A stretch of DNA of 64,000 nt, taken from Acidimicrobiaceae bacterium. GTDB lineage: Bacteria > Actinomycetota > Acidimicrobiia > Acidimicrobiales > MedAcidi-G1. The DNA lies in NCBI GenBank assembly GCA_002687745.1, contig NZBE01000011.1:87352-151351 (forward strand), written 5' to 3'. Made by a program: the position numbers and the translations under genes. Numbering within the stretch: the stretch's first letter is position 1; each line of letters opens with the position of its first letter. Below the pieces are notes generated by a model that was given only the letters and a program-made list of their open reading frames with translations, had not been told where the DNA came from and made no database searches. Below are positions 18,359-29,469 of this stretch, piece after piece.

Positions 18359-19354
18359 GTGCGGGTGGTGGCCGCACCTGACAAGTTCAGGGGAACCGGA
18401 TCCGCTCAGCAGGTCGCCGACGCCATCGAAGGTGCGGTCTCGTCGTTGGGTGGAGGCACCGACAAGGTCCCCATGGCCGACGGCGGAGAGGGAACTCTCG
18501 ACGTCCTGGGAGGACCCAACAGGTCGAGCATCGTGACCGGACCGCTGGGTGAGCCGGTCGAGGCGCAGTGGCGGCTCGACGGCAGCACCGCCGTCATAGA
18601 GATGGCGCGGGCCTCCGGCCTCGAGTTGGCCGGAGGGCAGGTGGGCAACAGCCCTCTGGATGCCACCACGGCCGGCACCGGTGAGCTGATCCTGGCTGCC
18701 GTTGAGAAGGGAGCGCGGCGGGTAGTCATCGGTCTGGGCGGTTCGGCAACGACCGACGGTGGGCTGGGTGCGCTCAGGGCAATGGGTTTGCCGGCGCGGT
18801 ATCGTGGCATTGAGTTGCTCGTCGCCTGCGACGTGAGGACACGCTTCGTGGATGCGGCCGAGGTGTTCGGTCCCCAGAAGGGTGCCAGCCCGGCGCAGGT
18901 GGCGATGTTGCACGGTCGCCTCGAGAGGCTCGCCCAGGTCTATGTAGAGGAGCACGGTGTCGATGTGGCGGGCCTGGACAGGTCGGGAGCCGCCGGTGGC
19001 CTGGCCGGCGGTCTGGCGGCGTTTGGTGCAAGCCTTGTCGACGGTGTCGACCTGGTCGCCGAGGAGGTGGCACTCGACGAGGTTGTGGCAGGTGCCGACC
19101 TGGTCGTCACCGGAGAGGGGCGCCTCGACGAGGCGTCGTTTGAGGGCAAGGTGGTGGGTGGCGTCGCCGCCCATGCGGCGGCGGCAGGCGTTCCCCTGCT
19201 GGTGGTTGCAGGACAGGTGGATCAGGGTGTGGCCGGTCGGGTTGAGGCGATCTCGCTGGTCGAGGAGTTCGGTGAGGTACGGGCGACCACCGACACCCTC
19301 GCCTGTGTGGAGGAGGCGGTTGTGTCCAACCTGAGCTGGCGCTGGTCGGCTTGA
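18359..19354 (+). CDS. glycerate kinase (GlxK/GckA type I family)
   Basis: VVAAPDKFRGTGSAQQVADAIEGAV, PMADGGEGTLDVL, VIGLGGSATTDGGLGALRAMG, VVTGEGRLDEASFEGKVVGGVAAHA. GTG start. Confidence 0.93.
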   Translation: MRVVAAPDKFRGTGSAQQVADAIEGAVSSLGGGTDKVPMADGGEGTLDVLGGPNRSSIVTGPLGEPVEAQWRLDGSTAVIEMARASGLELAGGQVGNSPLDATTAGTGELILAAVEKGARRVVIGLGGSATTDGGLGALRAMGLPARYRGIELLVACDVRTRFVDAAEVFGPQKGASPAQVAMLHGRLERLAQVYVEEHGVDVAGLDRSGAAGGLAGGLAAFGASLVDGVDLVAEEVALDEVVAGADLVVTGEGRLDEASFEGKVVGGVAAHAAAAGVPLLVVAGQVDQGVAGRVEAISLVEEFGEVRATTDTLACVEEAVVSNLSWRWSA

Positions 19355-19395
19355 GCCGGATTTCCCCTGATGGTGCGGAATCCTGACCGCTTTGG

Positions 19396-19401
19396 TAGGG
19401 T
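19396..19401 (+). promoter_or_regulatory. candidate -10 element TAGGGT, 9 nt before ATG 19411
   Basis: TANNNT close to the first in-frame ATG. Confidence 0.45.
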
Positions 19402-19410
19402 TTATCTCTG

Positions 19411-19740
19411 ATGAGGCGGTCGCCGTTCAGCCCGCCCCCCCGGAACGACGAACAGGTGGAACCAATGGCTGTAACCGTACGAATCCCGACGACGCTTCGA
19501 CCTCTCACCGGTGGGGCACCCGAGGTGGCTGTCGATGCTGCAACCGTGGGCGAGGCACTGACTGCTCTCGACCAGTCACATCCCGGCTTCGGTGAGCGCA
19601 TCCTCGACGAGGCCGGTGCACTGCGACGCTTCGTGAACGTCTTCGTCAGCGACGACGACGTGCGCTTCCTCGACGGTCTCGCAACACAGGTGCCCGACGG
19701 CGACACTGTCGCCATCGTCCCGGCTGTAGCCGGCGGCTGA
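19411..19740 (+). CDS. MoaD/ThiS family sulfur carrier protein, CysO-like
   Basis: VTVRIPTTLRPLTGGAPEV...LRRFVNVFVSDDDVRFLDGLATQVPDGDTVAIVPAVAGG with terminal GG; closely resembles mycobacterial CysO as recalled. ATG 19465 is an alternative start. Confidence 0.88.
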   Translation: MRRSPFSPPPRNDEQVEPMAVTVRIPTTLRPLTGGAPEVAVDAATVGEALTALDQSHPGFGERILDEAGALRRFVNVFVSDDDVRFLDGLATQVPDGDTVAIVPAVAGG

Positions 19741-19829
19741 ACCCGGGCCGGCTGCGACCGGCCTCAGACGGTTTCGCGCCACGGGTTGGCGCCCTGACAG
19801 GTTGTGATTCACCGCTGCTGCTGGTTGGA

Positions 19830-19856
19830 TTGGCACTCGCACCATGAGAGTGCCAA
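19830..19856. promoter_or_regulatory. CIRCE element (HrcA operator)
   Basis: TTGGCACTC-GCACCATGA-GAGTGCCAA: perfect 9-N9-9 inverted repeat matching TTAGCACTC-N9-GAGTGCTAA with one symmetric change per arm. Confidence 0.95.
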
Positions 19857-19909
19857 CGGCGTGGCGTACCCCGCCCCCGGGCCATCTCACACACCACGGG
19901 TCTGCGTGA

Positions 19910-21553
<1,644 letters not shown>

Positions 21554-21596
21554 TCCGGCCGGCCCACCCGGCCAGGTCCACCGGACCGATCTGTTG

Positions 21597-21620
21597 CGGA
21601 GCGCCCTGCGGGGCGCTCCG
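21597..21620 (+). terminator. strong hairpin downstream of groEL
   Basis: CGGAGCGCCC-TGCG-GGGCGCTCCG: perfect 10-bp stem, 4-nt loop, followed by TGGCGTTTTG. Confidence 0.75.
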
Positions 21621-21673
21621 TGGCGTTTTGGGGCCACAGGCGTGTTCACTGGTGGCCGTGAGAGCACGATGCC

Positions 21674-22483
21674 GTGTCGGGGGAGGTTGAGGTGGCGGCC
21701 AGGGGACGTACGTCGCGGGCCCTGACCCGTCGTATTGACGGAGATCGGAGCAGGCGGACCCCCGACGACCTGATCGTCGAGGAGCCGATGTCGATCCGTG
21801 TCGACGGCAACCTCGTTGCCACGACCATGCGTACGCCCGGCGACGACTTCGACCTTGCGGTCGGATTCTGCGTGACAGACGGTGTGCTGGCCGGAGTCCC
21901 GGTAAGGGGTGTGCGCTACTGCGGTGACGGGTCGGTGGCGGAGTCGGAGTTCAACGACGTAACGGTCGAGACCGGCGGCCTCGCACCGGAGCCCACGCCA
22001 CGCATCGGTCCGGCCTCGTCATCGTGTGGCCTGTGCGGATCCCTGGCACTTGAGGAACTCTCCGAACGTCTGGCACCCCTCGAGGTCGAGCCGTTCGACC
22101 TCGACATCCTTTCCGGACTGTCCGACCGAATCGGTGCTGGGCAGCCGCTGTTCGGCGCAACCGGAGCCGTTCACTCGGCGGTCGCATTTGACCGCTCCGG
22201 CGAGCCGGTGGTGGCACGCGAGGACATCGGCCGCCACAACGCAGTCGACAAGGTTGTCGGCCACCTCCACCTCAACGGGCTCCTACCTGTCACGGACCTC
22301 GGCCTCTGGGTGAGCGGACGTGCTTCCTTTGAGATTGCGCAGAAGGCGTGGGCCGCCGGGTTTGCAGCCCTCGTCGCCGTCAGCGCCCCTTCATCCCTGG
22401 CTGTGGAGACCGCCCGGACAGCAGGATTCCAGCTGGGCGGCTTCGCAAGGGGCCGACGCCTGAACCTCTACACGGGGGACTGA
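21674..22483 (+). CDS. fdhD: formate dehydrogenase accessory sulfurtransferase FdhD
   Basis: EEPMSIRVDGNLVATTMRTPGDDFDLAVGFC, SSCGLCG (CxxC), EDIGRHNAVDKVVGHL, SGRASFEIAQKAWAAG. Confidence 0.95.
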   Translation: MSGEVEVAARGRTSRALTRRIDGDRSRRTPDDLIVEEPMSIRVDGNLVATTMRTPGDDFDLAVGFCVTDGVLAGVPVRGVRYCGDGSVAESEFNDVTVETGGLAPEPTPRIGPASSSCGLCGSLALEELSERLAPLEVEPFDLDILSGLSDRIGAGQPLFGATGAVHSAVAFDRSGEPVVAREDIGRHNAVDKVVGHLHLNGLLPVTDLGLWVSGRASFEIAQKAWAAGFAALVAVSAPSSLAVETARTAGFQLGGFARGRRLNLYTGD

Positions 22484-22529
22484 ACCGGTTCCTGAGGTTT
22501 CCGGGGTACCGGGTGGGCTCGGCGCTACC

Positions 22530-22535
22530 TAGAAT
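22530..22535 (+). promoter_or_regulatory. candidate leaderless -10 element TAGAAT, 8 nt before ATG 22544
   Basis: TANNNT close to the start. Confidence 0.55.
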
Positions 22536-22543
22536 CCGCTGCA

Positions 22544-23227
22544 ATGACCGAACCAGTCTCCCCCTCTGATGGCCTCTGTGTCATTCACCTGTTCCTCCGG
22601 GTCAGGGCGAACACAGATGCAGACGCCGTGTGTGCAGCGGTGGCTTCTGCTGGTGCGGCTGGCGACCAGGTGGTTCCGGTTGCCGTTCTCGGGCACAAGG
22701 CCGACATGGCCCTCATGGCACTCGGCGACGACCTCTGGAGGCTCCGCGACCTCCAGACGGCCGTGGTGGCCGCAGGCCTTGAGGTGGTCGAGAGCTACGT
22801 GTCAATGACCGAGGTCTCCGAGTACTCAGCCGGGGTGCCCGATGAGATGAAGCAGGCCCGCCTCTATCCGCAACTTCCCCCCGAGGGAAAGCCGGCGTGG
22901 TGCTTCTACCCGATGTCAAAGAGCCGGACAGTCGGGGCCAACTGGTTCACCCTGCCCTTCGACGAGCGGATGGAGCTGATGCTCGAGCACGGTGCCTCCG
23001 GCCGTGCCTTTGCCGGCCGGATCCTCCAGGTGGTCACCGGCTCGACCGGCGTCGACGACTACGAGTGGGGGGTGACCCTGTTCGGAGAACACCCCGACGA
23101 CCTCAAGGAGGTCGTCTACACGATGCGCTACGACAGGGCCTCAGCCATATACGCAGAGTTCGGATCCTTCTACACGGGAATGGTCGACGACATCGACGTG
23201 GTGCTGCGCCGAGTCGGCTGCCGTTGA
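22544..23227 (+). CDS. hemQ: coproheme decarboxylase (HemQ/ChdC, chlorite dismutase family)
   Basis: FYPMSKSRTVGANWFTLPFDERMELMLEHG, GRILQVVTGSTGVDDYEWGVTLFGEHPDDLKEVVYTMRYDRASAIYAEFGSFYTGM. Confidence 0.93.
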   Translation: MTEPVSPSDGLCVIHLFLRVRANTDADAVCAAVASAGAAGDQVVPVAVLGHKADMALMALGDDLWRLRDLQTAVVAAGLEVVESYVSMTEVSEYSAGVPDEMKQARLYPQLPPEGKPAWCFYPMSKSRTVGANWFTLPFDERMELMLEHGASGRAFAGRILQVVTGSTGVDDYEWGVTLFGEHPDDLKEVVYTMRYDRASAIYAEFGSFYTGMVDDIDVVLRRVGCR

Positions 23228-23248
23228 CGGTTCCCGGCAGCAGGGCAC

Positions 23249-25561
23249 GTGAACGCCTCCACCTTCAGCGCCGCCGACCTGCTGGCTGATCGGACCCTGA
23301 CGGGTTCTGAGTTCTGCCGGGCTCTCACCGAGCGCACCGACGCCTATCTTGGGGATGTGTTCGAGGCCGGTGACCCGCCGGACTCAACGGCACTGGTGGC
23401 GGTAGGTGGATACGGCCGGCGGGAGCTCTGCCCCGGCAGCGACATCGACGTGGTTCTGCTCACCGGCCCGGGCGTCGATGTCTCAGACCTTGCGCAGGGC
23501 ATCTGGTATCCGCTGTGGGACGCGGGCTTCAAACTCGGCCACCAGGTGGGGACGGTTGAGCAGATTCTGGCTGTCGCCGACGGCGACCTGGACACGGCCA
23601 CCAGCCTCCTTGCAGCCCGACACGTCGCCGGCGACATAGGTCTGGCAACTGAGCTGGCCGACGGGGGTCGAGACCAGTGGATGGGCAGCGCCGAAGCGAA
23701 CCTGGAGGCGCTGACCACCAGGGTCGCAGAGAGACACGGGCTGCACGGCGAAGTTGCATTTCGTCTGGAACCCGAGTTGAAGGAGGGCCGTGGCGGCCTC
23801 CGCGATGTCCACTCGCTGGCATGGGCCGAAGCCACCGAACCGGTGTTGCACTCCTCTGAGGCGGCGGGCCTGTCACATGCCTTCGAGGTGCTCCTTGCCG
23901 TCCGGGTGGAGTTGCACCGGGTAACCGGTGGGCGTTCAGACAGGCTTCTCCTCGAGTTGCAGGACGAGGTGGCCGAGAGGCTCGGCCATCACGATGCCGA
24001 CCGGCTCATGGCCGACGTAGCGGCGGCGGCCGCCGCCATCACATGGGTGGGCGATGGCGCCTACCGGCGGATACGCCGGGCTCCCCGGGGCAGACGCTGG
24101 AGTTGGTCGACAGGCCGCTCCAGGCCCGAGCTGGTCGAGCTCGGCTATGGAATCATGTTGGATGACGACCGGCTGTTCCTGGCCGAAGATGTCCCGGTCG
24201 GCGATGACCCGGTTCTCCCCCTGCGTGTAGCGGCCGCGGCCGCGGCCCGGGGGGCCTACATGGACCGCCTGATGTTGCAGCGCCTCACCGCAGGCTCCCC
24301 ACCCATTCCCGATCCCTGGCCCGACGAGGCCCGTTACCTGCTGGAGGGTCTGCTTCTGGCCGGCCCCAGCCTGGTGCAGGTTGTCGAAGACCTTGACCAG
24401 GTTGGGTTGTTCGTCCGCCTCATTCCTGAGTGGGAGCCGTGTCGACACAGACCACAGCGCAACGCATACCACCGTTTCACAGTCGACCGTCACCTGCTGG
24501 AGGCGACAGCCGAGGCCGGGCGTCTCAGCCATGCGGTTGACCGACCCGACCTGTTGGTCGTGGGAGCCCTGCTGCACGACATCGGCAAGGGCTATCCCGG
24601 TGACCACACCGAGGTGGGGATAGGCCTTGTGCGAACAATCGCCACGCGAATGGGGTATCCCGGCGACGACGTGGACCTCCTTGTGGCAATGGTCGAACAC
24701 CACCTGCTCCTGCCGGACGTGGCGACGAGGCGCGACCTTGACGACTCCGGGACAATTCTGGCTGTCGCCCAGTCGGTGCAGAGCCAGAGTCTGCTCGGCC
24801 TGTTGGCGGCCCTCACCGAGGCCGATTCCCTGGCTACCGGCCCCTCGGCATGGAGTCGATGGAAAGCCAACCTGGTTGGTGACCTGGTGGCGCGGGTCGA
24901 CTACGTGCTTGCCGGAGGCGACGTATCCGAACTGGTCGTCGGGGTGTTTCCCAGCATCGAACAGCGTGCCCTGCTCAACGCTGGCGAGGATCTGGTCTGG
25001 GGCGAGGGGCCAACCCTCACGGTCGTCACCACCGACATGCCTGGTGTGTTCTCCAAGGTTGCCGGGGTGCTCGCCCTCAACGGCCTCGACGTGCTGGATG
25101 CCTCGGCACACTCCGAGGGGGGCCGTGCCCTGTCGGTGTTCAGGGTGACGGGCGTGTTCGGACAGGACCCTGACTGGGATCAGGTGGCACGGCAGGTGGA
25201 GCGGGCCCTGACAGATCGCCTGGCAATAGTGGCCCGTCTGGGGGAGAGGTCCCGGACCTACCGCCAGTCCCCGACCTCCGCACGACCCGTCAGCCCGCGG
25301 GTGACCGTGGACAACGAGGCCTCAACCGTGGCGACCGTGCTCGAGGTGAGCTGCCCAGACAGCATCGGTGTGCTCTACCAGATCACCAGCGCATTTGCGG
25401 AGCTTGGCCTCGACATCGTGAGTGCACGGGTCCAGACGATCGGGTCCGATGTGGTCGACGCCTTCTACCTTCGTGACGGGTCAGGGGAGAAGATCACCGA
25501 CTCCGACCGCCTCGCTGAGATCGAGTCGTCGGTGCTGGGCTGGGTGAAGGTGGACCTCTGA
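23249..25561 (+). CDS. glnD: [protein-PII] uridylyltransferase
   Basis: NTase motif VAVGGYGRRELCPGSDIDVVLL; HD motif VVGALLHDIGKGYPGDHTEVG; two C-terminal ACT-like domains. Confidence 0.93.
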   Translation: MNASTFSAADLLADRTLTGSEFCRALTERTDAYLGDVFEAGDPPDSTALVAVGGYGRRELCPGSDIDVVLLTGPGVDVSDLAQGIWYPLWDAGFKLGHQVGTVEQILAVADGDLDTATSLLAARHVAGDIGLATELADGGRDQWMGSAEANLEALTTRVAERHGLHGEVAFRLEPELKEGRGGLRDVHSLAWAEATEPVLHSSEAAGLSHAFEVLLAVRVELHRVTGGRSDRLLLELQDEVAERLGHHDADRLMADVAAAAAAITWVGDGAYRRIRRAPRGRRWSWSTGRSRPELVELGYGIMLDDDRLFLAEDVPVGDDPVLPLRVAAAAAARGAYMDRLMLQRLTAGSPPIPDPWPDEARYLLEGLLLAGPSLVQVVEDLDQVGLFVRLIPEWEPCRHRPQRNAYHRFTVDRHLLEATAEAGRLSHAVDRPDLLVVGALLHDIGKGYPGDHTEVGIGLVRTIATRMGYPGDDVDLLVAMVEHHLLLPDVATRRDLDDSGTILAVAQSVQSQSLLGLLAALTEADSLATGPSAWSRWKANLVGDLVARVDYVLAGGDVSELVVGVFPSIEQRALLNAGEDLVWGEGPTLTVVTTDMPGVFSKVAGVLALNGLDVLDASAHSEGGRALSVFRVTGVFGQDPDWDQVARQVERALTDRLAIVARLGERSRTYRQSPTSARPVSPRVTVDNEASTVATVLEVSCPDSIGVLYQITSAFAELGLDIVSARVQTIGSDVVDAFYLRDGSGEKITDSDRLAEIESSVLGWVKVDL

Positions 25562-25586
25562 GCCGGTGTCTCCGGTTGTTGTCGCC

Positions 25587-25592
25587 TACGGT
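25587..25592 (+). promoter_or_regulatory. candidate leaderless -10 element TACGGT, 8 nt before ATG 25601
   Basis: TANNNT close to the start. Confidence 0.5.
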
Positions 25593-25600
25593 CCGGTGGC

Positions 25601-26305
25601 ATGAACGAACCGGGCCACGCTCCGCCGACCCGTCAGGAACTTCTCCGGTGGGCTGAGTCGTTGTCGGCAATCGCGCGCACCGGCCTCGGCTTCACCGAGG
25701 TCCTCTACGAACAGGAACGCTTCGAGGAGGTTCTCAGGGTGGCTGCCGACATCCGTGTGCGGGCCGAGTCAGGTGGGGACACCCCGGACGTCGGTGAGTT
25801 GATGGACGGGTGGCTGGCGTCGGTTGGCGACGGGGTTCCCGGCTACGTGACCCCCAAGTCGACTGTGGCGGCGGTGGTCGGGAATGAGGACGGAGAACTG
25901 CTGCTCGTGCAGCGGGCCGAGTCCGGGCTGTGGCTCTACCCGACCGGCTGGGCCGACGTCGGCTACTCCCCGGCCGAGGTCGTCATGAAGGAGGTCCTCG
26001 AGGAGACCGGCATCCACTGTGAGGTGGTCAGGCCCATCGCCATCCTGGACGGCTTCCGGCTGGGCTTCACCGGTATCCCGCTCTACTCGCTGGTCTTCCA
26101 CTGCCGCATGACGGGTGGCGAGTTGAAGGCGCATCCGCTCGAGTGCCGCGATGTCGGGTTCTTCGCCGAGGGCAGCCTCCCCGATGACACGATCCTGCCC
26201 GACGAGTGGGCCGACGAGGCGTTCAGGGCCATCCGCGGCGAACACGTGGACGTCCGCTTCGATGCGCCCCGTGACCCACCGTGGCGGGAGGATGAGCCGG
26301 CCTGA
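25601..26305 (+). CDS. NUDIX hydrolase with N-terminal NUDIX_N2-like domain
   Basis: N-terminal LSAIARTGLGFTEVLYEQERFEEVLRVAADI; degenerate Nudix box GWADVGYSPAEVVMKEVLEETGI. Confidence 0.87.
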   Translation: MNEPGHAPPTRQELLRWAESLSAIARTGLGFTEVLYEQERFEEVLRVAADIRVRAESGGDTPDVGELMDGWLASVGDGVPGYVTPKSTVAAVVGNEDGELLLVQRAESGLWLYPTGWADVGYSPAEVVMKEVLEETGIHCEVVRPIAILDGFRLGFTGIPLYSLVFHCRMTGGELKAHPLECRDVGFFAEGSLPDDTILPDEWADEAFRAIRGEHVDVRFDAPRDPPWREDEPA

Positions 26306-26308
26306 CCG

Positions 26309-27181
26309 TCAGGACTTACCGGGCTGGTTCCGCAGGAAGTCCTCGATGTCGGCCACCAGGCGGTCCGGGTTGCTGTCGGGCTCCTCGTCGAAGTCCGCCT
26401 CGAGGCGCTCGACGTACTCCGCGGTGTCCTCGTCCTCGGCCACCAGGTCGCTCACCTGGCGCTCGTATGCCGCTGCGGCGATCTCGAGGTCGGTACAGGG
26501 AATGGTCGTTCCCAGCACGGTGCTCAGGCCCTCTACCAGGGCCAGGGCGGCCTTGGGGGAGGGGGCGCTCGAAACGTAGGCCGGCACGCTCGCCCACAGC
26601 GAAGCCGTCGGTATCCCCGCTGAGCGCAGCCCCGTTCCCAGCACACCGACTATGCCCGTGGGTCCCTCGTAGGTGGACGGCGAGAGGTTCAGGTGCTCGG
26701 CGATCGTCTCGTCGTCGGAGGTTCCGTACACCTGCACGGGTCGCGTGTGGGGCACGTCGGTCAACAGGGCGCCGAGGGTGACGGCGAGGCTGGCACCCAC
26801 CTCGTTGGCGGTGGTGACCACGTGGTCGACGAAGGTCCGCCAGCGCAGCTGAGGCTCGTGTCCGGTGAGGACGACCAGGTCGTGTCCGGTTCCGGGGATG
26901 TGTGCGGCGTACACGCTCGTTGAGGGCCAGGCAATGTGGCGAGAACCCTCGTCGTCGAGGTGGACGTTCGGCCGTGCCACGGTGAAGTCGAAGAAGTCCT
27001 CAGCGTCGATGGTTGCCACCTCCGCCGACTGGAAGTGGTCGCGCACGTAGCGGGCAGCCGTTGACGACGCCTCGCCGGCGTCGTTCCAGCCTTCAAAGGC
27101 TGCAACAAGAATCGGCGATTCGAGGTCGCTGATCCTCGCTGCGTCGGTCCAGTGCAGGTGGGGTGCCGGAGAGCCAACCAT
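26309..27181 (-). CDS. PAC2 family protein
   Basis: LESPILVAAFEGWNDAGEASSTAARYVRDHF, LVVLTGHEPQLRWRTFVDHVV, ALLTDVPHTRPVQV, GIVGVLGTGLRSAGIPTASLWASVPAYVS. Confidence 0.9.
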   Translation of the reverse strand: MVGSPAPHLHWTDAARISDLESPILVAAFEGWNDAGEASSTAARYVRDHFQSAEVATIDAEDFFDFTVARPNVHLDDEGSRHIAWPSTSVYAAHIPGTGHDLVVLTGHEPQLRWRTFVDHVVTTANEVGASLAVTLGALLTDVPHTRPVQVYGTSDDETIAEHLNLSPSTYEGPTGIVGVLGTGLRSAGIPTASLWASVPAYVSSAPSPKAALALVEGLSTVLGTTIPCTDLEIAAAAYERQVSDLVAEDEDTAEYVERLEADFDEEPDSNPDRLVADIEDFLRNQPGKS

Positions 27182-27187
27182 CATCGG

Positions 27188-27193
27188 AGGCTA
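27188..27193 (-). promoter_or_regulatory. candidate leaderless -10 element TAGCCT, 6 nt before ATG 27181
   Basis: TANNNT close to the start, minus strand. Confidence 0.4.
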
Positions 27194-27255
27194 CCGGTAG
27201 CCGGTGCAGCCCGCGCCGGACAGGTGGGCGATCCGGTCGGCAGGCCGGGGCCTCC

Positions 27256-27261
27256 TACAAT
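27256..27261 (+). promoter_or_regulatory. candidate leaderless -10 element TACAAT, 8 nt before ATG 27270
   Basis: TANNNT close to the start. Confidence 0.55.
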
Positions 27262-27269
27262 CTGTCCGG

Positions 27270-27710
27270 ATGGATGATTCGATGGTCGAGATTCGTGAAG
27301 CCACCGAGGTGGATGACGCCCTGCTGGAGGCGATGGCCCGGCTGGTTCCACAGTTGTCAGGCTCCAGTCCCGCTCCAGACCGTGGAGAGCTCGCCACGAT
27401 CGTGGACTCGGAGGCATCGATCCTGCTCCTGGCTGAGGAACACGGTGAGATCCTGGGGGCAATGACGCTCGTGGTCTTCCGTATTCCAACAGGTGTGCGG
27501 GCCTGGATCGAGGACGTCGTCGTGGACGAGGCAGCCCGTGGCCGAGGCGTGGGCGAGGCCCTCAACCGGGCCGCCATCCAGCGTGCCACCGAGGCCGGTG
27601 CCAGGACCGTGGACCTGACGTCGCGCCCGTCAAGGGAGGCCGCCAACCGCCTCTACAGCCGCCTCGGCTTCGAACAGCGTGACACCAACGTCTACCGCCT
27701 GAAGCCGTAG
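27270..27710 (+). CDS. GNAT family N-acetyltransferase
   Basis: IEDVVVDEAARGRGVGEALNRAAIQRA...NRLYSRLGFEQRDTNVYRL. Confidence 0.9.
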   Translation: MDDSMVEIREATEVDDALLEAMARLVPQLSGSSPAPDRGELATIVDSEASILLLAEEHGEILGAMTLVVFRIPTGVRAWIEDVVVDEAARGRGVGEALNRAAIQRATEAGARTVDLTSRPSREAANRLYSRLGFEQRDTNVYRLKP

Positions 27711-27779
27711 CGCCACCCGGGATGTTCCTCCTGAGCTCGAATCCTGTGAAATCCCTGCCGAATGGGGCACCATGGTGGG

Positions 27780-28184
27780 ATGGACGCTGAGCCTGAGATC
27801 GACTGGCGGGCACTTCGCTCGGTGGCTGCCGAGGCCGCTGCCAACGCCTACGCCCCCTATTCCCGCTTCCCGGTGGGTGCAGCCGGCCTGACAGACGACG
27901 GTCGCATCGTCTCGGGCTGCAACGTCGAGAACGCCTCCTACGGCCTAACCCTGTGTGCCGAGTGCGGCATGGTCTCAGACATGCACCTGACAGGTGGTGG
28001 TCGCCTCGTGGCCGTGGTCGCCACCAACCCCGAGGGGGAACCGCTTGCTCCCTGTGGCCGGTGTCGACAGCTCCTGCTTGAGGCCGGAGGCACCGACCTC
28101 CTGGTCGACGGCCGTAACGGGCCCCGCACCATCGTCGATCTCCTGGCCGATCCGTTCTCCCCAGAGGATCTCACCCCGGACTGA
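27780..28184 (+). CDS. cdd: cytidine deaminase
   Basis: YAPYSRFPVGAAGLTDDGRIVSGCNVENASYGLTLCAE and PCGRCRQLLLE zinc motifs. Confidence 0.96.
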   Translation: MDAEPEIDWRALRSVAAEAAANAYAPYSRFPVGAAGLTDDGRIVSGCNVENASYGLTLCAECGMVSDMHLTGGGRLVAVVATNPEGEPLAPCGRCRQLLLEAGGTDLLVDGRNGPRTIVDLLADPFSPEDLTPD

Positions 28185-28187
28185 ACC

Positions 28188-29462
28188 TTGGACACCGTCG
28201 AGATCATCAGGGCCAAGCGTGACGGCCATCGCCTCAGCGACGAACAGATCACGTGGTTCATCCACAACTACGCCGCGGGTGGGGTCATCGCCGACGAGCA
28301 GGCAGCTGCACTCGCGATGGCGATCTTCTTTCGCGGCATGGAGTTCGACGAGTTGGCCGTCTGGACCGCAGCGATGGTCGACTCCGGGAGTCGCCTGGAC
28401 CTCGGCGGAGTGGGCCTGCCCACGGTCGACAAGCACTCCACCGGAGGTGTCGGAGACAAGGTCTCGCTGATCCTCGTACCCCTTGTGGCCGCATGTGGTG
28501 CAGCGGTCCCACAGTTGTCGGGCAGGGGCCTCGGCCACAGTGGTGGCACGCTCGACAAGATGGAGGCGATCTCCGGGTGGAAGGCATCGCTGAGCGTCGA
28601 CGAGATGGTCGAACAGATGCGCCGTGTAGGTGGCGTGATAGCCGGCGCCACCGCGGACATCAGTCCCGCCGACCGTCGCCTCTACGCACTGCGGGACGTG
28701 ACAGCCACCGTCGACTCCATTCCGCTCATAGCAAGCTCCATCATGTCCAAGAAGATCGCGGAGGGAACTGAGTCGCTGGTGCTCGACGTCAAGTTCGGTT
28801 CCGGTGCGTTCATGCCCGAACTGGACCGGGCCAGGGATCTGGCCCGAACGATGGTGGGCCTGGGGGAGAGCAACGGGGTACGCACCGTCGCCCTGATCAC
28901 AGCCATGCACACCGTCCTTGGCCGCACTGCCGGAAACGCCCTGGAGGTGGTCGAGAGCCTCGAGGTCCTCGAGGGAGGCGGCCCCGCCGACCTCGTCGAG
29001 GTCACTCTGGCCCTGGCAGGCGAGATGGTCGCCCTGGCAGGCCTGGATGCCGATCCGGCGGCGGTTCTGGCATCTGGTCGGCCCCGTGAGGTGTTCGAGG
29101 AGATGGTCAGCGCGCAGGGAGGTGACCTGTCGGTCGACCTGCCGACCGCACCACACGTCGAGGTGGTCACGGCAGACGAGGCCGGCTGGCTGGGTCGCCT
29201 CGACTGCCTGTCGGTGGGGGTTGCAGCGTGGCGCCTGGGGGCTGGGCGTGCCCGCAAGGAGGACACCGTGAGCGCCTCAGCGGGTGTTGTCTGCCTGGCC
29301 AAGCCCGGCGATGTCGTAGAGGCCGGTCAGCCGGTCCTGGAACTGCACGCAGAAGATCCCGACCTGTTCGCCGGAGCCCGTCACGCCCTCGACGGCGCAA
29401 TTGAGGTGGTCGAAGAGGCGCCCGCCTCGATGTCGCTGGTCGTGGACCGGATAGGGGCCTGA
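28188..29462 (+). CDS. deoA: thymidine/pyrimidine-nucleoside phosphorylase
   Basis: DKHSTGGVGDKVSLILVPLVAACG, MISGRGLGHSGGTLDKMEAI-like segment, DVKFGSGAFM. TTG start. Confidence 0.95.
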   Translation: MDTVEIIRAKRDGHRLSDEQITWFIHNYAAGGVIADEQAAALAMAIFFRGMEFDELAVWTAAMVDSGSRLDLGGVGLPTVDKHSTGGVGDKVSLILVPLVAACGAAVPQLSGRGLGHSGGTLDKMEAISGWKASLSVDEMVEQMRRVGGVIAGATADISPADRRLYALRDVTATVDSIPLIASSIMSKKIAEGTESLVLDVKFGSGAFMPELDRARDLARTMVGLGESNGVRTVALITAMHTVLGRTAGNALEVVESLEVLEGGGPADLVEVTLALAGEMVALAGLDADPAAVLASGRPREVFEEMVSAQGGDLSVDLPTAPHVEVVTADEAGWLGRLDCLSVGVAAWRLGAGRARKEDTVSASAGVVCLAKPGDVVEAGQPVLELHAEDPDLFAGARHALDGAIEVVEEAPASMSLVVDRIGA

Positions 29463-29469
29463 GGCCGCC

